Of a stretch of DNA of 64,000 nt, positions 11,211 through 23,754 are shown piece after piece. The stretch spans positions 216,112,208 to 216,176,207 of the forward strand of contig OV884058.1 in assembly GCA_930367215.1 (NCBI GenBank), read 5' to 3'. The notes beneath the pieces were generated by a model. It searched no databases. It worked only from the letters and a program-made list of their open reading frames with translations, and was not told where the DNA came from. Within the stretch, counting starts at the first letter, position 1. Each line of letters begins with the position of its first letter. The stretch is from Pollenia angustigena (taxonomy: Eukaryota > Arthropoda > Insecta > Diptera > Polleniidae). A program made the position numbers and the translations under genes.

Positions 11211-11826
11211 GTGCCGGTTCACACACGTCAAGATTGACTCGTCAAGTCTTGAGTTATTTGGAGAGAGGGGAAAAGTAATGGCATTCTGTTTTTCCTTCTC
11301 TCCTAAATGCTCAAGACTTGAATAGTGGAAGGCCAATGTACGCGGCATGCAGCTGCGGGCAATAATAGCATTGCCATTGTAAAAATGTTAGCATTATTGA
11401 CAAAAATGTTCATACAAAAAAAAAAAGACATCACAAAAATTAAGACTTGGTATTACTTGGAAAAGATGCCGCGCGGCAAAGTTGAATTTGTTCAACTTTT
11501 GTTTTAAGCCGCGTGAAGTAGACGTTGCCATACACACACATAATCATTTAACAAAAGAAATTTAAAAAACATTACAAATGAAGTGGAAAAATAATCCAAT
11601 TTGATAAGTAAATTGTTATTATGTTCAAATAAATCGTTTTTTTTTATAGATTGAACATCTTTTAACAGCTTATTCAACATTTGCCGATTTAAAATGTACC
11701 GCTTTCATATGCCTTACAAAAAAATTTCAAGCGAAAAACTAAACAGCTGATCACCGCCCGCAGCCGCATTCCGCGTACATTGGCCTTCCACTAGAAGAGT
11801 CAAACTTGACGCGCGTGAATCGGCAA
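11211..11826. mobile_element. MITE with TTA duplication (Harbinger-like), 616 bp
   Basis: Left end GTGCCGGTTCACACACGTCA and right end, reversed, TTGCCGATTCACGCGCGTCA. Both sides then share GTGGAAGGCCAATGTACGCG. TTA flanks both ends (11208-11210, 11827-11829), which fits a PIF/Harbinger-type 3-bp duplication. Non-coding. Confidence 0.55.
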
Positions 11827-11988
11827 TTAGTAATAGTGCAAAAACATTGCAAACATTTTGTTGATGTTGAGTGATGAATTCAAAATTTGCAGCCTCACTA
11901 AATATGAGTGATAGTGAGGCTGCAGCTGATGCACGTTTCGTGTTTTGTTTGACTGTCAAACATCTTCAGTTTGGTCTATAATTTAACC

Positions 11989-12202
11989 ATGAATCGTCTT
12001 ACAAACGAACAACGCTTGCAAATTATTGAATTTTATTATCAAAATGCGTGCTTTGTAAAGAGAGTTCATCGCGCGCTTCTTCCATTTTATGGTCAGTTTA
12101 ATCGACCCACTGAAGCGGCTGTTCGGGCTATTGTGACTAAATTTCGCACCAAATTTACATTGTTGGACATTAAACCACCAACACGCTTACGTAGAGGTCG
12201 AA
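11989..12202 (+). pseudogene. Mariner-type transposase, N-terminal DNA-binding part
   Basis: Starts ATG at 11989 (MNRLTNEQRLQIIEFYYQN). The helix-turn-helix region of Tc1/mariner transposases is visible: NEQRLQIIEFYY, then FNRPTEAAVRAIVTKF, then LRRGR just before the insertion. The frame is cut at 12202 by the CCCAACAAACAC-type element and resumes at 12993 with GENVVAVLASVNND. Confidence 0.72.
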
Positions 12203-12990
12203 CCCAACAAACACGGAGCTTTGATTTCAAATTGAAAATGATTTGAAATCAAACGTTTTCTCAAACGACAAACGTTTGATAATGATTTGAAAATCATTTG
12301 AAAATCATAGCGTTCTCAACAAAAAGGTGAAATCATTTTCAAATTGAAAAATGCCTTTATTTTCAACTTGCTTTCAAACGTAATTTTCAAATCTTTTTCA
12401 AATGTGGATTATAATACAATGTTGAATATAAATAAAAATATTTAATTTTTTTTAATTTAAATTTATTATTTTTTTAAATAAACTGTGAGATAAACATTCG
12501 GCACCATCCTCTAATTCTTGGAAAGACAAACTACTTGGCTCCCTTTTATTTTGAGGATTGTAGCACCGCGATCGTTCAACAAACTTTCTTCACTTTCCCG
12601 TTTTATTTTCCTTTTTTTTTGTATTCTTAATCATTGGAATTACTCACAAATAATTTTTAATTTTCACAAGGAATAAACTGTTCACTTTAAATTAAAATTT
12701 ATTTTTAATAGTAAAACACATGTTACCACAAAGTAAAAAATGTAACTTTGATCGCCATTTTTAATGATCACATTTATTTTTCGCTTTAGTATTGCCAAGT
12801 TTATTTTTGATTTGAATTTAACATTTGACATCAAATTGATAAAACATTTGATATCAAATGTTTATTTTGAAATCATTATCAATTTGAAGATAAATGTTAA
12901 ATCAAACAATTGAAAAACGTTTGAGAATTGTGTTTGATGTCAAATGATAAAGTCATTTCATATCAAAGGTTTGACTTCGTGTTTGTTGGG
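12203..12990. mobile_element. Non-autonomous element with CCCAACAAACACG termini (788 bp)
   Basis: Inverted ends CCCAACAAACACGGAG and, reversed, CCCAACAAACACGAAG. AA on both sides (12201-12202, 12991-12992) may be a 2-bp duplication. Removing it restores the mariner reading frame, which defines its ends. Subterminal TTTGAAAATCATTTGAAAAT repeats are prominent. Related ends occur at 42459/46996 and at 49527. The transposase source is unknown. Confidence 0.7.
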
Positions 12991-12992
12991 AA

Positions 12993-13472
12993 GTGGAGAA
13001 AATGTCGTAGCTGTATTGGCCAGTGTTAATAATGACAATCAATTATCGATTCGTCGCCGTTCGCAGCAATTGGGCCTCTGTTATTCAACAACATGAGATG
13101 ATATCCAACTTTTTTTTGCCCAAAATGCAAGAGCTTGACTTTCATGACATGTGGTTTCAACAAGACGGTGCCACATGCCACACAGCACGCTTAACAATGG
13201 ACTTATTGAGAGGCGAGTTCGGTGAACATTTTATTTCACGTTCGGGACCGGTCAATTGGCTGCCTAGATCGTGCGATTTAACGCCTTTAGACTATTTTTT
13301 GTGGGGCTATGTTAAAGCTCATGTCTATAAACACATGCGCGCTTCAATTGACGCATTGGAAGACAACATTGAAGCATATATTCATGAGATACTGGCCGAA
13401 ATGTTGAAAAGAGTATGCCAAAATTGGACTAAGCGGATTGACCATTTGCATGAAATAATCTTCAAACATTAA
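12993..13472 (+). pseudogene. Mariner-type transposase, C-terminal catalytic part
   Basis: After VAVLASVNND and RRRSQQLGL the frame jumps by deletion to EMISNFFLPKMQELD, so the first catalytic aspartate region (SDEAHF in related copies) is lost. The second aspartate (WFQQDGATCHTA) and third (RSCDLTPLDYFLWGY) are present with 36 residues between them. It ends HEIIFKH, the family-typical C terminus. Deletion plus interruption makes it inactive. Confidence 0.75.
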
Positions 13473-13639
13473 ATTATATGGACCGTACTATCGATTCAAA
13501 TAAAGATTTCATGCATTTTTCTGAATTTTATATGTTTTTTTTTAAACTTTCCTATAGCTCTTAAAATATCACCCGATAGTTTGATTTTAAAACAGCAACC
13601 ATCAGTTTATTGCAAAATTTTTTTGTTCACTCATTTGAG

Positions 13640-15360
13640 TGCAACTAAAAATGTTGCCTACGCCCCAAAAGTATGCCCCATTTTTTCTTTTGCACATAAA
13701 TATTATTTTAAACCAGGTAGATCAACATACAAAAACAAGAAAATTGCATCAGTTACTTAAATATTGCTTCTTCTTCGAGAATTCTGCTAAATTTAGTGAC
13801 ATTCATCGTTAAAGTTTATGCACCTTTCTGATATCTGGTAAAAAGCCAACTCCAGTCCATACACGGAAGCCGCTATGTTTTTAAGTATGTACTTTGAATT
13901 CGGCAAGGACCATTGTATATTTTTAACCTTACCAATACCCACCCGGGTGACCATTTCGGTTATATTTCTTTAATTAGTTTCTTTAATTTGTTCCAGCTAA
14001 AAAGAAATTCTTACGCACAAAAGGTTAGAAATTGTTTTCTTTAAAAAAAAAATTAAAACCTTTATATGACGAAATCTTCTTCAAAAAAAAAAAATTTGTA
14101 TGACGAAAACTTGTTATCATTGCTTATAAACCTGCAGTAATACCCGGGTGGGTATTGGCAAACGATGTACATAAAAATATGTGGTAAGGAGAAGGTTACT
14201 ATTTACAACATTAAAATATACTAATGGCAATGAAAACGGATCCTAACCCTTCAGTACAATTTCACGGTCGAAATTATAAGAACTCTTCGGAAAGACCTGG
14301 CCGCAAAAATTAGACAATTTCGAACGGAGCCACAATGTCTGCATTTCTACACTGATGGCCAATTTTGGTATTGCACCAGCAAAATTAGTATTCAGAAAAA
14401 AATTTAATTAATAAAAATTGATTTAACGATTAAATTTAACGCTGAGTGTCACTAAATTTCGTAGAATTCTTGCAGAAGCAAAAATTAAGTAACATTTTAG
14501 CCATAAACAACAACATGTGATATGGACTTTAAAAGGTTTATATAAAAACCAAAAAGTATTGCATTTTGTGGGGTGGCAAAAACTCTTTTATACAATTCTA
14601 GATACTTCATTGATATAAAATTTTATTCTGATTGATGTAATTTTCTTGATTTTGTATGTGATGTGTATTTACCTGGTGTAATAAAATATTTCGGTGCAAA
14701 ACAAAATGGGGCGTACTTTTGGGGCGTGGCATAAAAGTGGGCAAATTTTAACCTAGACATACGAATTATTAAAATGGCTTTCTTGCTACATGGCAAAAAA
14801 TGGACTTTAGGGGGAAGGATCTGAGATGTTATAAGTCGCGCCCAGAATTCGATGTCGAATTAAAAAGTCACCAAACACAAAAATTAAGCCATAGTAAGGC
14901 CATCAATAATGATATACGATACAATAAAATTGGAATTTTAAGTTCGATTTTATACATATAAGTAAAGAAAAGTGGGCCTCATTTTGGGGCGTGACATAAA
15001 AGTGAGCACATTAAAGGCTAGAAGTACAAAGTTTTAGAAGGGCTTTCTTGCCACGTTCCAAAAATTGGACATTAGGGTGGTACGTTCTGAGCTGTCATAA
15101 GTGGGGCCCTGAATTTGATGTGGGATTAAAATTACACCAAAGGCAAAAATGAAGCCATAGACAAGCCATGAATAACGATATGCGATATGTTATGATCGGA
15201 CTTAAAATGGCGACGCAGTATACAAAAAACCAAAAGGGCGGTATCCAGAGGCGTGGCAAAAAATTAAAAAAATAATTTCTGGAATTCTTTTCAACTTATT
15301 TTTAATCCTAGGGGATGACTGGCTCAACTTTTTTTTTTTTTGTATGGGGACCGAACCACT
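13640..15360. repeat. Decayed GGGGCGTGGC repeat array
   Basis: Diverged units of about 270 bp are recognised by GGGGCGTGGCATAAAAGTGG (14720s), GGGGCGTGACATAAAAGTGA (14980s) and repeated GCCATAGACAAGCCATGAAT/AACGATATGCGATATG. The 13660-13735 segment is an inverted copy of 14650-14735. A second block is at 57070-57840. No coding sequence seen. Confidence 0.55.
13933..14159. mobile_element. MITE with CCAATACCCACCCGGGT termini
   Basis: CCAATACCCACCCGGGT at the left is matched by ACCCGGGTGGGTATTGG at the right. The interior is AT-rich. It lies inside the region of GGGGCGTGGC repeats. Confidence 0.5.
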
Positions 15361-16801
15361 CTAATGTCTTCTTTTAAATAAAAACTAAAGTTGAAGCAAT
15401 TATCTTACATTTGTCCTTCGCCAAAAGTTTTCTATTGTCTTTGGGTATTTTAATACCCATTAGGCAGAAATGGGTTAAAGAGACATTTATAGAAATTTTT
15501 ATTGAATGTTTTGGCATGTCTTTATCTTACGATTTTAACCGATTTTTAAGATTTAAGAAACAATTTTTACCCTTAAAAAATAAAGTTTCAAAACAAAACG
15601 TTCAACTAGCAGAAACCACTTTTTTCGCTTTAATCCCACTTTTGCGACATTTGTATTTTTCTCTTACCTTTTCTGTTTCACTAAGAATTGAATAGTACGT
15701 TTATTTAAAAACTGTGAAAATTTGCTGAACTCTTTAAGACGCTTCACAATACCCCTCTTCTTCTTATAATGACGTAAATTAAAAGTCATTATTGATACAA
15801 AAACGAAAAAGCGGACATACTTGTTTAGTTTCTTAAGCGAAACATTTTAAAGTAACTTTTTTTTAGCAAATATTTTTTTGTTTACAATGTTTTTAGTTGA
15901 TTTAACGTCAAACGAAAACGGAAGTTGATGACAAACTGTAACCACAAAATTATAAAAGAAATTACGATTGTGTTTGATTAATGTCACACACAGGTGCCCT
16001 CACACACAAACAAATTTTTAGCAACTTTAATTAAGTAACTGCTAATAACAATATACAACAACATGTACATATGTATTTAGTTTTTTTTTTTATGAAAAAG
16101 CAAAAAATTTTTTTCTTGAGGGTTACGGTTGACTACAATGTCCTTAATGGTCGTTAGCTGTCCACGTTTGTTGAGTTTTTTTGTTGTGAAATTTTATGTG
16201 GCACAAATGAATGTGTATTTGGATGTGCTTAAAGAAATATTGGCATAAATGTGTTAATGGTCACGTGCTTAAAGGTTTTATGAAACAGTTGTTTTGTTAT
16301 TTTTTTAGTTTTTAATACATCCTTGAACTTGAAAGTATGTGGATTTTATTATGTATTTCTATATTTTTCGGGCCTTTTTTCTTTGTGGTATACATTTTAT
16401 TATTACAATTTTCATTCTGATTCACGTCGACTTTTGTTCGCATTTAAGCCTAATATTTTTGCTACAAGTGGCAAATTGTAAAAATACACTCAAACAAAAA
16501 AGGTGATTATGAGGAAAAAGCAATTCAAAAAGTTTGAGAGAACTACATTATATTCACCTTTTGAGCAAAGCCAAATATATTCCGAAGTTCTTAGAAGTAA
16601 ATAGCGAAAACCACCAGAAGTTGTTGTATTGGAACTAGTAAGATAATAAGAGAAGAAAACGGCCTGCCAACACTTGACGAAGACAGTTAGACATAGAGGC
16701 TTCGCGAGTAGGAAAAAGCTGGAATGAAAAAAAGAGCTCAGTATCAATTAGAAACTGGAAATCTTCTGTTGAGGCCTATGCTCCTAACAGGAACTAAAGG
16801 A

Positions 16802-16835
<34 letters not shown>

Positions 16836-17223
16836 CATTATATTCTATAAGATCTAAATGACCCAACATTTGGTTATCACACACGTGGCTCATTCACAAT
16901 AACATTTCAAACCCACTTTGTAATGGAAACAGATGTGGAAGAGATTTGTATGAGCAGCTTCCTACGACCTTATCTCATGATGGATCTTCGCAACTGGGTG
17001 ACATACTATGCGCTAACCAACCGCCGCCTAGAATGAGAGCAAACAGCAGACCCTGACAGCAATTTGAATGCATAATAAGGCGTGATTATATACTCGTCTC
17101 TTGTCTAAGAGCTGTAGCTATCTAAGTTCTGCTGCTTTTGGAAATGTGAGACAAAAACAAAAACGATAAAGCCCGATAAACAATCTTTCTAGCTTAATTG
17201 ATATTCCATATAAATAAAGTATT
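15361..17223. other. No gene recognised; (TA)n at 16806-16832
   Basis: AT-rich sequence with short chance open frames. The only clear structure is a TA dinucleotide microsatellite at about 16806-16832. Confidence 0.5.
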
Positions 17224-17463
17224 GGGGGATTCACAAGGTGTGCTATCAAGTTATATTGTCATAATATCCTAAAATTTTTGTTGTTTTCAAACAAAAAAAG
17301 TCCTAAAATTAAGACTTTTTATGCTGTGTTTATTGTTTTGTCATACATATGTAACAACACAGTAGACATTTTAATTATGGGGGGTTGTTCACAGCCCTCA
17401 TATAGCTATTTTCTTATCATTGTTTTAAGACTTATGACTTTATGACTACCTTGTGAATCCCCC
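17224..17463. mobile_element. MITE with GGGGGATTCACAAGGTG termini (240 bp)
   Basis: Left GGGGGATTCACAAGGTGTG and right TACCTTGTGAATCCCCC. Same family as 4480-5033, but with a different and shorter interior. Confidence 0.6.
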
Positions 17464-19267
17464 ATGTATGTATTGTCAAAAAAAAATGTCCATAAGACAA
17501 GTATCAATTATGGACAATGACGAGCGTTTCCAGATGATTTTGAAGAGAAAAATCTTCAATTTTGTTTTTACATGGGCAAAAAAGTAAAAATTATTAATTT
17601 TTTATAAGAAAAATACACAAATACATAATTGTGGTATTTATACAAAAAAAACGGTAGGCTTAAATCGTGTTTAAGTTATATTTTCCATAACATTTTTTCT
17701 AAAAATACATTTTAAATTTATTTAATTTCTAATAAATAAGAACGTAAAAAATCCATCTATATAAAAAAGTTTATCCAACTTTATAAAAAAACGTTGCTTC
17801 TTTTCATAAATAATTTTTTTCCATCAAATTCCCAAAATGAACAACCGCTAATCTAAGATACTTTTTATATCCTCCACCACAATTAGTTGTGAAGATGGTA
17901 TACTAAGTTTGTCATTCCGTGTGAAACTTTTTTATTATTCGTCTCAGACCCATAAAGTATATATATTCTGCGTCCTTGAGTAATTCTAAGTCGATTTAGC
18001 CATGTCCGTCTGTCTTTCCGTCTGTACGTCTGTTGAAAACACGCTCACTTTCGAAAAAGAAATAAAAAACCTTGGTGTCAAATTGCTTATAGTTACCCTA
18101 AACAGTTTGGGATTAAAATCCAGCAAAATCGCTTCGGTAGGATCAGAGCTGTGAATCAAAATGTGGAACCACCACCTAAAAAAAATTGATAATTTTGTTA
18201 CAAAAAGTAGGATAAATGGTGGAAAAATGCACGAAACGATTTGAGATTTGGCAAAATTTCGTTTCATTCGACTGGAAATCACGCTGTAAAGTTTCGCGAA
18301 GATCCGTTCATAATTTTCCCTAGGCCCTATATAAGCCCTTCTCCCGGGAAACAGTAAAGAACGCCTAAAACCCTTATTGATAACGCTATCGTTACAAATT
18401 TTGGCATTTCAGAGTTTTATAGGCCTAGAAATAAAACAGTAAAATTTCGTGAAGATAGGGCCATAATTTACCCTAAGCCCCATATAAACCATACTATCGG
18501 AAAACCATAACTTAATTTTGAACATCATAGTTTTATGGGACTAGAAACAATTTTGTAAAATTTCGTGAAGATCGGTCCATAATTTACCCTAGGCCCCATA
18601 TAAACCCTTCTACCAGAAAACAGTTAAGCGCGCCTAAAATCATAATTAATAATTATATCATAACAAAATTTGGTAAATCACAGTTTTATATTACTAAAAA
18701 TCACACTAATAAATTTCGTGGTTATCGGTCCATAATTTACTATAGACCTCATATAAGCCCACTCTGGTAAAATAATTAAATTCGGCTAAAACCGTAGCAT
18801 ATATAGATATTGCGGTAAACTTTCTTCCAACTTAGCTTCATATGGCCAGAAAAAATGTTATGCAATTTTGTGATATACGATCCATAATAACCCTTAGATC
18901 CATTTAAAGCAGCCTTCTCACTGCAAACGCTAAAACTAATTTCTCCGCTGTATTGAAATTTATGGCTTTTAATACCAGAAATCACTCTGCAGAATTTTGG
19001 GATGTTTGGTTCATAGCTAACCGTCGCTCCAATATAAATTCCCCTCCTGAAAATCATTTAAGTTCGGCTTAAACTGTTACGAATCATGATATTTTACTCA
19101 AGCTCGTAAAAATTGCTAAAAAAAAGTCATAAAACTTTCTGATTGTCAGTCAGTTATTAAATATATGTCTAAGCCGCAACAAATTTTAATGCAGATGTCT
19201 GTTTTTATAAAGATAAATTAATAATAAACATCATATAGATATTACTCCTTAAACATTCGAACTGTCG

Positions 19268-20882
19268 CACATAAGGGTTTTTTGCCAATCTAGCCAGATA
19301 TTAAGCAAAAAATTTAATTTAAGAAATGGAAAAATTTAAGTAAGCAGCTCGACAGATAACAAAGTTCTGCATCGTATAGTGAATTTTCAAGTCTTTTGCT
19401 TGAGATTTGTGGTTTTGGGACACTGTTAAAACCAGGAAAGTTGATTAAATTGCATGCGTGTTCATTGACTTTTTACGGTTTTGGGAGGTTTGCAATATAT
19501 TTTTTTGTAAATAAACGAATAAAGATTTTACATTGATTCTGTGAAAGACTATATAAACAGCTAATTATGAAAATTTTTAGAAAAATTTTATTAGAAGTTT
19601 TTGTGATAAAAAAATTTGTTCGAAATTAAAAAAAAAACGATTTTTTTGTTTACTTTTTTGTAAAAAAAAAAATTAAAAGGTTTTTGAAGGTAAAGCCCGC
19701 TGAGTTCTTAAAAATGTTATACATCACGATAAAATTTGAAATCTCTACTTTTAAATTAAAAAAAAAAAAAAAAACGTTGCGCGTTGTTGCGCCATTTTTT
19801 TTTAATGATTTATAATAAAAAATCAAATCTGGGCTCTAGGTACTTAGTTTTTTTAATATATGTATATTGTGGTTATACCATAAAATTGTTATCAGAACCA
19901 TTTTGAAGCTTTGAGAGTAAAATGGAAAAAAGTGTATAATACATGGCGCAACTGTAATGAGTGAGGCATTGTTGCCTATCGGGCTATTATCAGAAGAAGC
20001 GTCTGAGGCACGAAATAAACATTTTCGGCTTTACAGGCAGTTTTCGAGGGTTCAGTGTAACAAAGATATTATAAATAGACTTTTGCTCAGTTCTGACCCA
20101 CTGATTACTAGTATAAGACCAACTCCAAAAAAAAGTCATTACCCTTTACGAAAGAAGCAATTTCTTTTATGCTTCCAACTGTACTTGGCTCTGAAGAGAA
20201 TACAGATTTAGAAGAGGATTTTGAAGAAGCAGACGAAGAAGAACCATGGCACTCATCATCATTTAAGTGCAAATGAGAAGTTATTTTAAATAAAATTTGC
20301 TGTTACTATTATACATAAGTTATAATTACGAATATATTAATTATTTTCAGATTAATTAAATACTATAAAATACATAAAAGTCACATAAAATCTTAAAAAT
20401 TAATGTTTTGGAAATAAGCAAAAAAAAAAAAATTTTTTTACAGACCCTACCCATAAAAGTTCAAAAATTTAATTTTTATAGTATTAAGGCGTTAGTAATC
20501 TATTTCTTTTAATATTTAAATTTTTTTAAATATTATTTTATGTAACCGCCCTCAAAAGGGGGCGGAGGCGAAAAGTGTAATTTTACGATCTCATGGGTCT
20601 AATTTTAGGTTTTTTAACTTTCGCCGACGTTAAAAGTTGCATTTGCCAAACAGAAGTATGGGAAAAAAAATTGCATTTTTCAGAGGTTGGATTAGTTCTT
20701 CTAGGGGGAACCTTTTCCTCCTTGGTCCGATTTTATTTATTTTTCAGGTTTACCTGTCTATGACACTATCACATATTTCTGCCAAGTTTCATCGATCTAG
20801 GGGCACTCAATAGCTTTTAAGAAGCAATATAAGCTAAAACAAAAAGTAATGTCCGGCTAGATTGGCAAAAAACCGCTATGTG
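19268..20882 (+). mobile_element. Internally deleted Transib element (1615 bp) with 5-bp duplication
   Basis: Termini are CACATAAGGGTTTTTTGCCA on the left and, reversed, CACATAGCGGTTTTTTGCCA on the right, both followed by ATCTAGCC. TGTCG flanks both ends (19263-19267 and 20883-20887): a 5-bp duplication as made by Transib/RAG-type transposition. The interior retains only the C-terminal transposase piece at 19957-20211. It is inserted in the 17877-20941 repeat. Confidence 0.75.
19957..20211 (+). pseudogene. Transib (RAG1-like) transposase C-terminal remnant
   Basis: Reads LLPIGLLSEEASEARNKHFR, then DIINRLLLSSDPLITSIRP. The SEEASEARNK box matches SEEAQESLNK of the intact transposase at 44620-46623, where its last glutamate corresponds to the third catalytic residue. 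Everything upstream, including both catalytic aspartates, is missing. Removal of a few residues after LYRQ and a frame change downstream show decay. Confidence 0.75.
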
Positions 20883-20941
20883 TGTCGGTGGAGGGTATCA
20901 AAGATTCGGCACAGCCGAATATGGCGCTCCAACTTGTTTTA

Positions 20942-21397
20942 AGTTTATATTGAAATTTGTTTAAAAACACTATGATTCCATAGTTAAAAATGTTTTGCAC
21001 ACACTTAAGTTAATATAGAGTTAATACCCTCTTTATGATCAAGTGCGAAATGAATATTCGAATTTTCTACAAAAACATTTCCCAGTGTATCACATACTAC
21101 ATGCACGTTTCTTTAAAAATTTATTTATGGTGTGTTTATTTGAACTATATTTTTTTTTTTAGAAATTTTAAAAGAAAAAAATGTTAGGCCATTTTGAGTT
21201 TGGTTGTTTGGTATTGGTATGGTCATTTAGATGTTGTACAGCTCGTTTCGGTTTTTTCATTCTTTTATTGTATTGACATAAAAAATGCTAACAAATTGTT
21301 CATATTAATATAAAAGTTCGTTAAGCTTAATTTTTTTTTTTTTTTGTTGTTTTCGTATATTTCGTGTGATAAAAACAAATTACCAGCACATTCAGGA
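20942..21397. other. No gene recognised
   Basis: AT-rich DNA between the 17877-20941 repeat and the hAT-bounded block. 21390-21397 is the left copy of ATTCAGGA. Confidence 0.5.
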
Positions 21398-22469
21398 TTA
21401 GGGAGATCGATTAGTCGACTTTTTCAAAAACCGGTTTTCGAATAATCCGAATAGCTGCTTCTTTAAAAACCGGTTTTCGGTTAAGCATTTTAAAAATAAT
21501 CGGTTTAATTTGGGTGTATATATTAATAACAGTCTAATTCATAAACACTTCATTGCAGCTTTATAAGTCATTAATAAGCAAAAGTCGAAAAAAGAGAATT
21601 TATAAATGTTTAATAGCCTATTAAACGTTTAATAAACGTTTCATATATTTGAAATATTTATTGTAGCCTTTACCCTACTTTAAGCGTTTAATAAACTGAT
21701 ATTTCAATGTTTGTTAAAATAAAATTTTAATAATTGCATGAAAAATTAAACATTTTTGTCTTCTTATTTATTTTAATAAAAAAGTTTAATACTAATATTT
21801 GAATTAATTTTATATAAAATAAGCAGCTTGATGGATTTTTTTGTAAAAAATAACGTGGGGAGATACTTATGTATGTTCTCTGTTAAAACTTAAAGTCGTT
21901 ATAAGTTTTTGCATAAAAAGCTATTAAGATTTATTTCAAATAATGTAAACCTCTTTTTTTACCATTCATTACACTTATATTTCAAAATGTCTTTCAAATA
22001 GCACAAAAAGTGACAAATGAAGCAAAATAATGAGAACTGTAAAATTAAGGATATCAGGAAATGCTAGAGCTAGATATCTCTAAATCAGTGATAACCAAGC
22101 CCCGAACTAACCAAGCACCGAACGCACGCACACAAAGATATTATGTACTTGTGTGGGGTCGCAGAGACTGATGATAGTCTGATGTTTTGAAACGAACAAA
22201 GTTGTTGTATACATGTGAATTGCCGACCGTGTCTGTGTAAAAAATACGATTATTGACTTACTCGCGAGCCTATGGAGTGGCTATCACTGCTCTAAATATA
22301 TTCGAGACATCAAAAAAGGTATTAAATGTTAAAAAAGGGTGTCACTATTATTATAAATTTTTGTAAAAATGTGCCTGCTAGAAATTTAAAAACTAATTTT
22401 AGCAATTACCAAAAAAGCGATAGTAACAAATTAAATTGAAGTAAAAAAAAAAACAATTCGTAGACTTAA

Positions 22470-22790
22470 GATGATGCAGCCGATCTTCAGGGGTTCTCTC
22501 AAGCAACAGTGTGTAGAATTTCAGCCAGAGTGGCTCGTGCCTTAGCTCGCTGGGGCAATAGAAAAATTAAAATGCCTTCTTCTCTTATAGAGGGAGCAAT
22601 CCTAATGAGAGAATTTAAGACATTTAAAAATTTCCCAAACGTTATTGGTACGTACATACATATCAAAAAAAAAAACCGGCGCAAATTTTGCCCATTATTA
22701 TATAAACAGAAAGGGCTACTATACCCTGAATGTTCAGGTAAATGAAAACATATTTTGGCAGTTATATGTGTTAAAACCTAGGAGGTTTTA
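22470..22790 (+). pseudogene. HARBI1-like (PIF/Harbinger) transposase relic
   Basis: Reads SQATVCRISARVARALARWG, then KTFKNFPNVIG and, in a second frame from about 22683, AHYYINRKGYYTLNVQV. These match the order of HARBI1-type transposases (recognition helix, FPNVIGAIDGTH, FNRKGYxSxNVQ). The segment after FPNVIG is shortened so that the catalytic aspartate box is gone, and the frame shifts after an A-run. Inactive. Confidence 0.7.
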
Positions 22791-22849
22791 TTTTCAAAAC
22801 CTCTGGTTAAAATTGGTAAAATTATTCATTAAACATAAAGCTGTATAAT

Positions 22850-23318
22850 CTCTTTTGGAACATACAGAGTTAAAGCAGTAAAAATTTGATATTGAAAAAT
22901 GATTTACATATTTTGCTTCTATTTCAATAGTATGTATTTTATTAACAAAAAAAAACATAAAATTAATTCAAATATAACGTTTTAAAAAACAGAAATTCAT
23001 TTTAAATTGAAAACAAAACAGAAATTCACTTAAAATTCGTTCGTTTAATGATATTTTTATTTACTCGTATCGTTTCATCCCTAGTTGTATGCATCACTAT
23101 TACAAAAATTACAATTAAAATATCATGATGTTGCCAACATAACAATACAAAAGCAATATACATGTTTAATTGTTAATCCACTCCTATTAAGCGTTTATAA
23201 ATTAGATTTTTTATTAATGGTTTATAAACAAAAAGTGTTTGATAACTATTGTATTCATTAAAGCTGAAACAAGAAATTTTTATGAATTAGACCGTAAATA
23301 TATAACGAAAACGGCTGT
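22850..23318. other. No gene recognised
   Basis: AT-rich filler between the Harbinger relic and the GCCCAAA repeat block. Confidence 0.45.
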
Positions 23319-23510
23319 AGAAAATATCGCCCAAAGAAAAATGGCAAAAAAAAAATGAAAAATCGCCATGAAACATGAAAAATGACCCAAAAAGTTAAAT
23401 ATGAAATTTTGCCCAAAAGAAACGAAAAAGAGACCAAAATAAAAATGAAAAATTACCCAAAAAGAAAAAACGAATTTTTCCCAAAAAAAAAAAAAAATGA
23501 AAATTACCCA
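23319..23510. repeat. GCCCAAA/TGAAAAAT repeat block 1
   Basis: About ten units close to TGAAAAATNGCCCAAAA with insertions. Starts GGCTGTAGAAAATATCGCCC. Open frames here encode only F/W/G-rich repeats and are not considered genes. Similar blocks at 24440-24640 (same orientation) and 25960-26290 (opposite). Confidence 0.65.
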
Positions 23511-23754
23511 ATTTGCAAAACAGTGTTTACTATTCATATAAATTTAGTAACTTACAAATGTAAGAGAAAAACATGTTTTATTATGGTCACAACCAACAAA
23601 ACTATTTTTAAAGAAACTTATTTTACCATTATGTGGTTGTCGGTGACAATGATTTGGTTAAATTAAACATAATATGGTCAACATTTTGTTAAAAATGGTT
23701 TTGTTGTTTTTTCTCTGGGTGCATATATAAAACATGTAACGAAAACACTTTTGA

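Larger units (their letters stand above)
11931..13574 (+). mobile_element. Mariner-family element, copy A, decayed and interrupted
   Basis: Same family as the copy at 49646-50640. The left end is truncated near 11931; the right end is GGGTGATATTTTAAGAGCTA when reversed. The transposase is split by the 788-bp element at 12203-12990 and carries an internal deletion. Confidence 0.7.
17877..20941. repeat. Dipteran dispersed repeat with decayed tandem interior, interrupted by a Transib
   Basis: Begins CCTCCACCACAATTAGTTGT, runs through AAGTTTGTCATTCCGTGTGA and GATTTAGCCATGTCCGTCTG, then at least six diverged units of 110-160 bp marked by CCATAATTTACCCTAGGCCC. It ends GATTCGGCACAGCCGAATAT at 20900-20920. 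This layout is common in higher-fly genomes. The stretch 19268-20882 is a later insertion. A fragment of the same family is at 33540-33660. Confidence 0.55.

Noticed and set aside
15411..15695. 94-codon frame as a gene
   Set aside because: Hydrophobic/lysine-rich AT-driven composition and no similarity recognised; no neighbouring exon.
23280..23537. F/W-rich open frames in the GCCCAAA blocks (also 24401-24665)
   Set aside because: They are translations of simple repeats, present in both directions with no domain.
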